This document shows positions 62,612-64,000 of a stretch of DNA of 64,000 nucleotides, one piece after another. Origin of the DNA: Paenibacillus sp. DMB20 (GTDB taxonomy: Bacteria > Bacillota > Bacilli > Paenibacillales > Paenibacillaceae); assembly GCF_000987955.1 (NCBI RefSeq), contig NZ_LAZU01000015.1, positions 62,001 through 126,000 of the forward strand, written 5' to 3'. A model generated the notes under the pieces. The model was not told the DNA's origin and made no database searches. It worked only from the letters and a program-made list of their open reading frames with translations. How positions within the stretch are numbered: the first letter of the stretch is position 1; each line of letters begins with the position of its first letter. A program made the position numbers and the translations under genes.

Positions 62612-63166
62612 ATGATGTTGTTTATGTTAGTACCATTGGGCAATCGCATCACCAACAATAATCCAACGCTTATTCGGCGGGAATTTTTCGCGGCCAGCTT
62701 AAACAGGGTCGGGGTGCCTTACAAAATGGCCTATTCCGTCAGTATTGCCCTTCGGTATATTCCGGATCTGGTGGCGGAATTCCGCAGCACGCTTCACTCC
62801 ATGGAAGCCCGCGGCATGGGCATTTCCAAAGAAGACGGCAGTCTGGCCAAGCGCCTGTCGAACCTGTCGGCGGTCGTGGTGCCCGTGCTGCAGTCGGCGC
62901 TGCACCGGATCGATTCCGTGACGAATGCCATGGAGCTGAGAGGTTCCGGTACGGGGAAAAAAAGATCGTGGTACAGCGGCAACGACATGACAGCCGCCGA
63001 TTGGATCGTGATCGGACTGGCTCTGCTGGCGCTTGCCGCAGGAATCTGGCTGAGAAGCCGGGGGCTGAGATCAATTCTGGTATCCTTTCGCCTAGGATAT
63101 TCATGGTTTGAACAAGCGGTCCGATCTGCTATAATTATTAGGATTGTTTACAGAGTATATCCATAA
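62612..63166 (+). pseudogene. truncated EcfT (energy-coupling factor transporter T component)
   Basis: The C-terminal part of EcfT is clear: FFAASLNRVGVPYKMAYSVSIALRYIPDL, STLHSMEARGMGISKED, VVPVLQSALHRIDSVTNAMELRGSGTGKKRSWY (the Ala-Arg-Gly coupling motifs), then a last helix. The first 120-150 residues, with the N-terminal membrane helices, are absent: only 61 nt separate this frame from the fni stop. No EcfA ATPase gene is adjacent. I take it as a remnant or a deletion/misassembly product. Its tail contains the ychF promoter. Confidence 0.65.
63108..63135 (+). promoter_or_regulatory. promoter of ychF
   Basis: TTGAAC (63108-63113), 16-nt spacer, perfect TATAAT (63130-63135), 46 nt before the ychF ATG and inside the 3' end of the ecfT remnant. 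Confidence 0.6.
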
Positions 63167-63181
63167 GGAGTTGTCATATAA

Positions 63182-64000
63182 ATGGCTTTAAAAGCAGGGA
63201 TCGTCGGTCTGCCGAACGTCGGCAAATCCACATTGTTTAATGCAATTACACAGGCGGGGGCGGAATCGGCCAACTATCCGTTCTGTACGATCGACCCGAA
63301 CGTCGGCGTCGTGGAGGTGCCGGATGAGCGTCTCGACAAGCTGACGGAGCTGGTGCAGCCGAACAAAACCGTGCCGACCGCTTTCGAATTCGTCGACATT
63401 GCCGGTCTGGTCCGCGGAGCAAGCAAGGGCGAGGGCCTCGGCAACAAATTTTTGGCGCATATCCGTGAAGTGGATGCGATCGTTCATGTCGTGCGGTGCT
63501 TTGAGGACGAAAATATCACGCACGTGGACGGAAAGGTGAATCCGGTCAGCGACATTCAGACGATTAACCTGGAACTTATTCTGGCAGACCTTGACAGCGT
63601 AGAGAAACGGATCGAGCGTACGAAAAAAAATATGAAGGGCGGCAACAAAACCTATGCGCAGGAAGTGGAACTGCTGGAGCGCGTAAAGGAAGCCCTGTAC
63701 AACGATATGCCTGCCCGCAGCGTGGAGCTCAGCGATGAAGAAAAACTGATCATCCGCGATCTGCATTTACTGACTCTGAAGCCCGTACTATATGCGGCCA
63801 ACGTCAGCGAGGATGGAGTAACGGATGCCGACAACAATCCGTACGTGCAGCAGGTAAGGGAATTCGCGGCCGCCGAGAATGCCGCGGTCGTGCCGATCAG
63901 CGCCAAAGTGGAGGCTGAAATCGCCGAGCTTGAAGGGGAAGACAAAGCGATGTTTCTGGAGGAGCTGGGCCTTGCGGAATCCGGCCTGAACCGCTTGATC
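63182..64000 (+). CDS. ychF: ribosome-binding ATPase YchF (5' part; runs off the window)
   Basis: Obg-family P-loop protein, 273 codons visible. G1 is GLPNVGKST, the segment [21 protein letters not shown] is family-specific, G3 is [20 protein letters not shown], and the NxxE-type G4 (YAANVSEDG) matches its ATP rather than GTP preference. The coiled-coil and TGS domains lie beyond the right edge. AAGGAG is about 11 nt before the ATG. It binds ribosomes and has roles in translation and stress response. Confidence 0.95.
   Translation, partial: MALKAGIVGLPNVGKSTLFNAITQAGAESANYPFCTIDPNVGVVEVPDERLDKLTELVQPNKTVPTAFEFVDIAGLVRGASKGEGLGNKFLAHIREVDAIVHVVRCFEDENITHVDGKVNPVSDIQTINLELILADLDSVEKRIERTKKNMKGGNKTYAQEVELLERVKEALYNDMPARSVELSDEEKLIIRDLHLLTLKPVLYAANVSEDGVTDADNNPYVQQVREFAAAENAAVVPISAKVEAEIAELEGEDKAMFLEELGLAESGLNRLI

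Noticed and set aside
1-64000. tRNA or rRNA genes
   Set aside because: No T-arm-like GTTCGAnTC with matching acceptor stem and no rRNA segments were found by reading.

Overview
The window looks like chromosomal DNA of a spore-forming Firmicute, most probably Paenibacillus or a close relative. By eye it is of middling G+C. It carries a gerA/gerB/gerC spore-germinant receptor operon, an LplB-LplC-LipO plus YesN-YesM sugar-uptake set, AarF, DUF2164, DUF3243 and YhfW-like genes, strong AAGGAGG ribosome binding sites, and frequent TTG/GTG starts. I see no tRNA, rRNA, CRISPR array, phage or intact insertion sequence.

Layout. 0.3-8.8 kb: purine permease, a small HExxH protein, a Rieske-type flavoprotein, the ger operon and an aldo/keto reductase. 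8.8-12.9 kb (minus strand): a D,D-carboxypeptidase, a VanR/VanS-like two-component system and a diguanylate cyclase. 13-16 kb: a Fur/PerR-type regulator, an atypical winged-helix regulator coupled to it, and catalase. 16-26 kb: a chemoreceptor with a sigma-D-like promoter, HemD, ThuA-like, phasin-like, an AarF kinase, a DEAD-box helicase and membrane proteins. 27-36 kb: glutathione peroxidase, NADH oxidase behind palindromic operators, a TetR-controlled exporter, a formate/nitrite channel and a molybdopterin oxidoreductase. 36-44 kb: a carbohydrate ABC transporter with its YesN/YesM system. 44-53.5 kb: Nudix, MFS and GNAT genes, glutaminyl-tRNA synthetase and a TorD chaperone behind an FNR-like promoter. 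53.7-59.5 kb: two TetR-controlled efflux operons, one RND and one paired SMR. 59.7-64 kb: cardiolipin synthase, type 2 IPP isomerase, a truncated EcfT and the start of ychF.

Two features stand out. First, an interspersed intergenic repeat of about 65-110 bp recurs seven or eight times between 18 and 54 kb. It has several conserved hairpins and ends in outward-facing terminator-like T-tracts. It sits mostly at gene 3' ends, includes one fresh 111-bp tandem duplication, and supplies the stop codon of one gene. A second, unrelated family, four TAACGGA-N7-TCCGTTA hairpins spaced 50/60/50 bp, fills the gene-free stretch at 45.2-45.4 kb.

Second, at least nine otherwise well-conserved genes are broken by a single-base indel, most of them in short homopolymers. 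Restoring one base restores the family sequence and length each time. I therefore annotate these as single genes and suspect sequence error rather than real pseudogenes. The truncated ecfT is different and looks like a true remnant.

Redox and anaerobic physiology recurs through the window: nox, fnt, the molybdoenzyme, torD, catalase, glutathione peroxidase and a Fur-type regulator. FNR/Rex-type palindromes stand in front of nox and torD.
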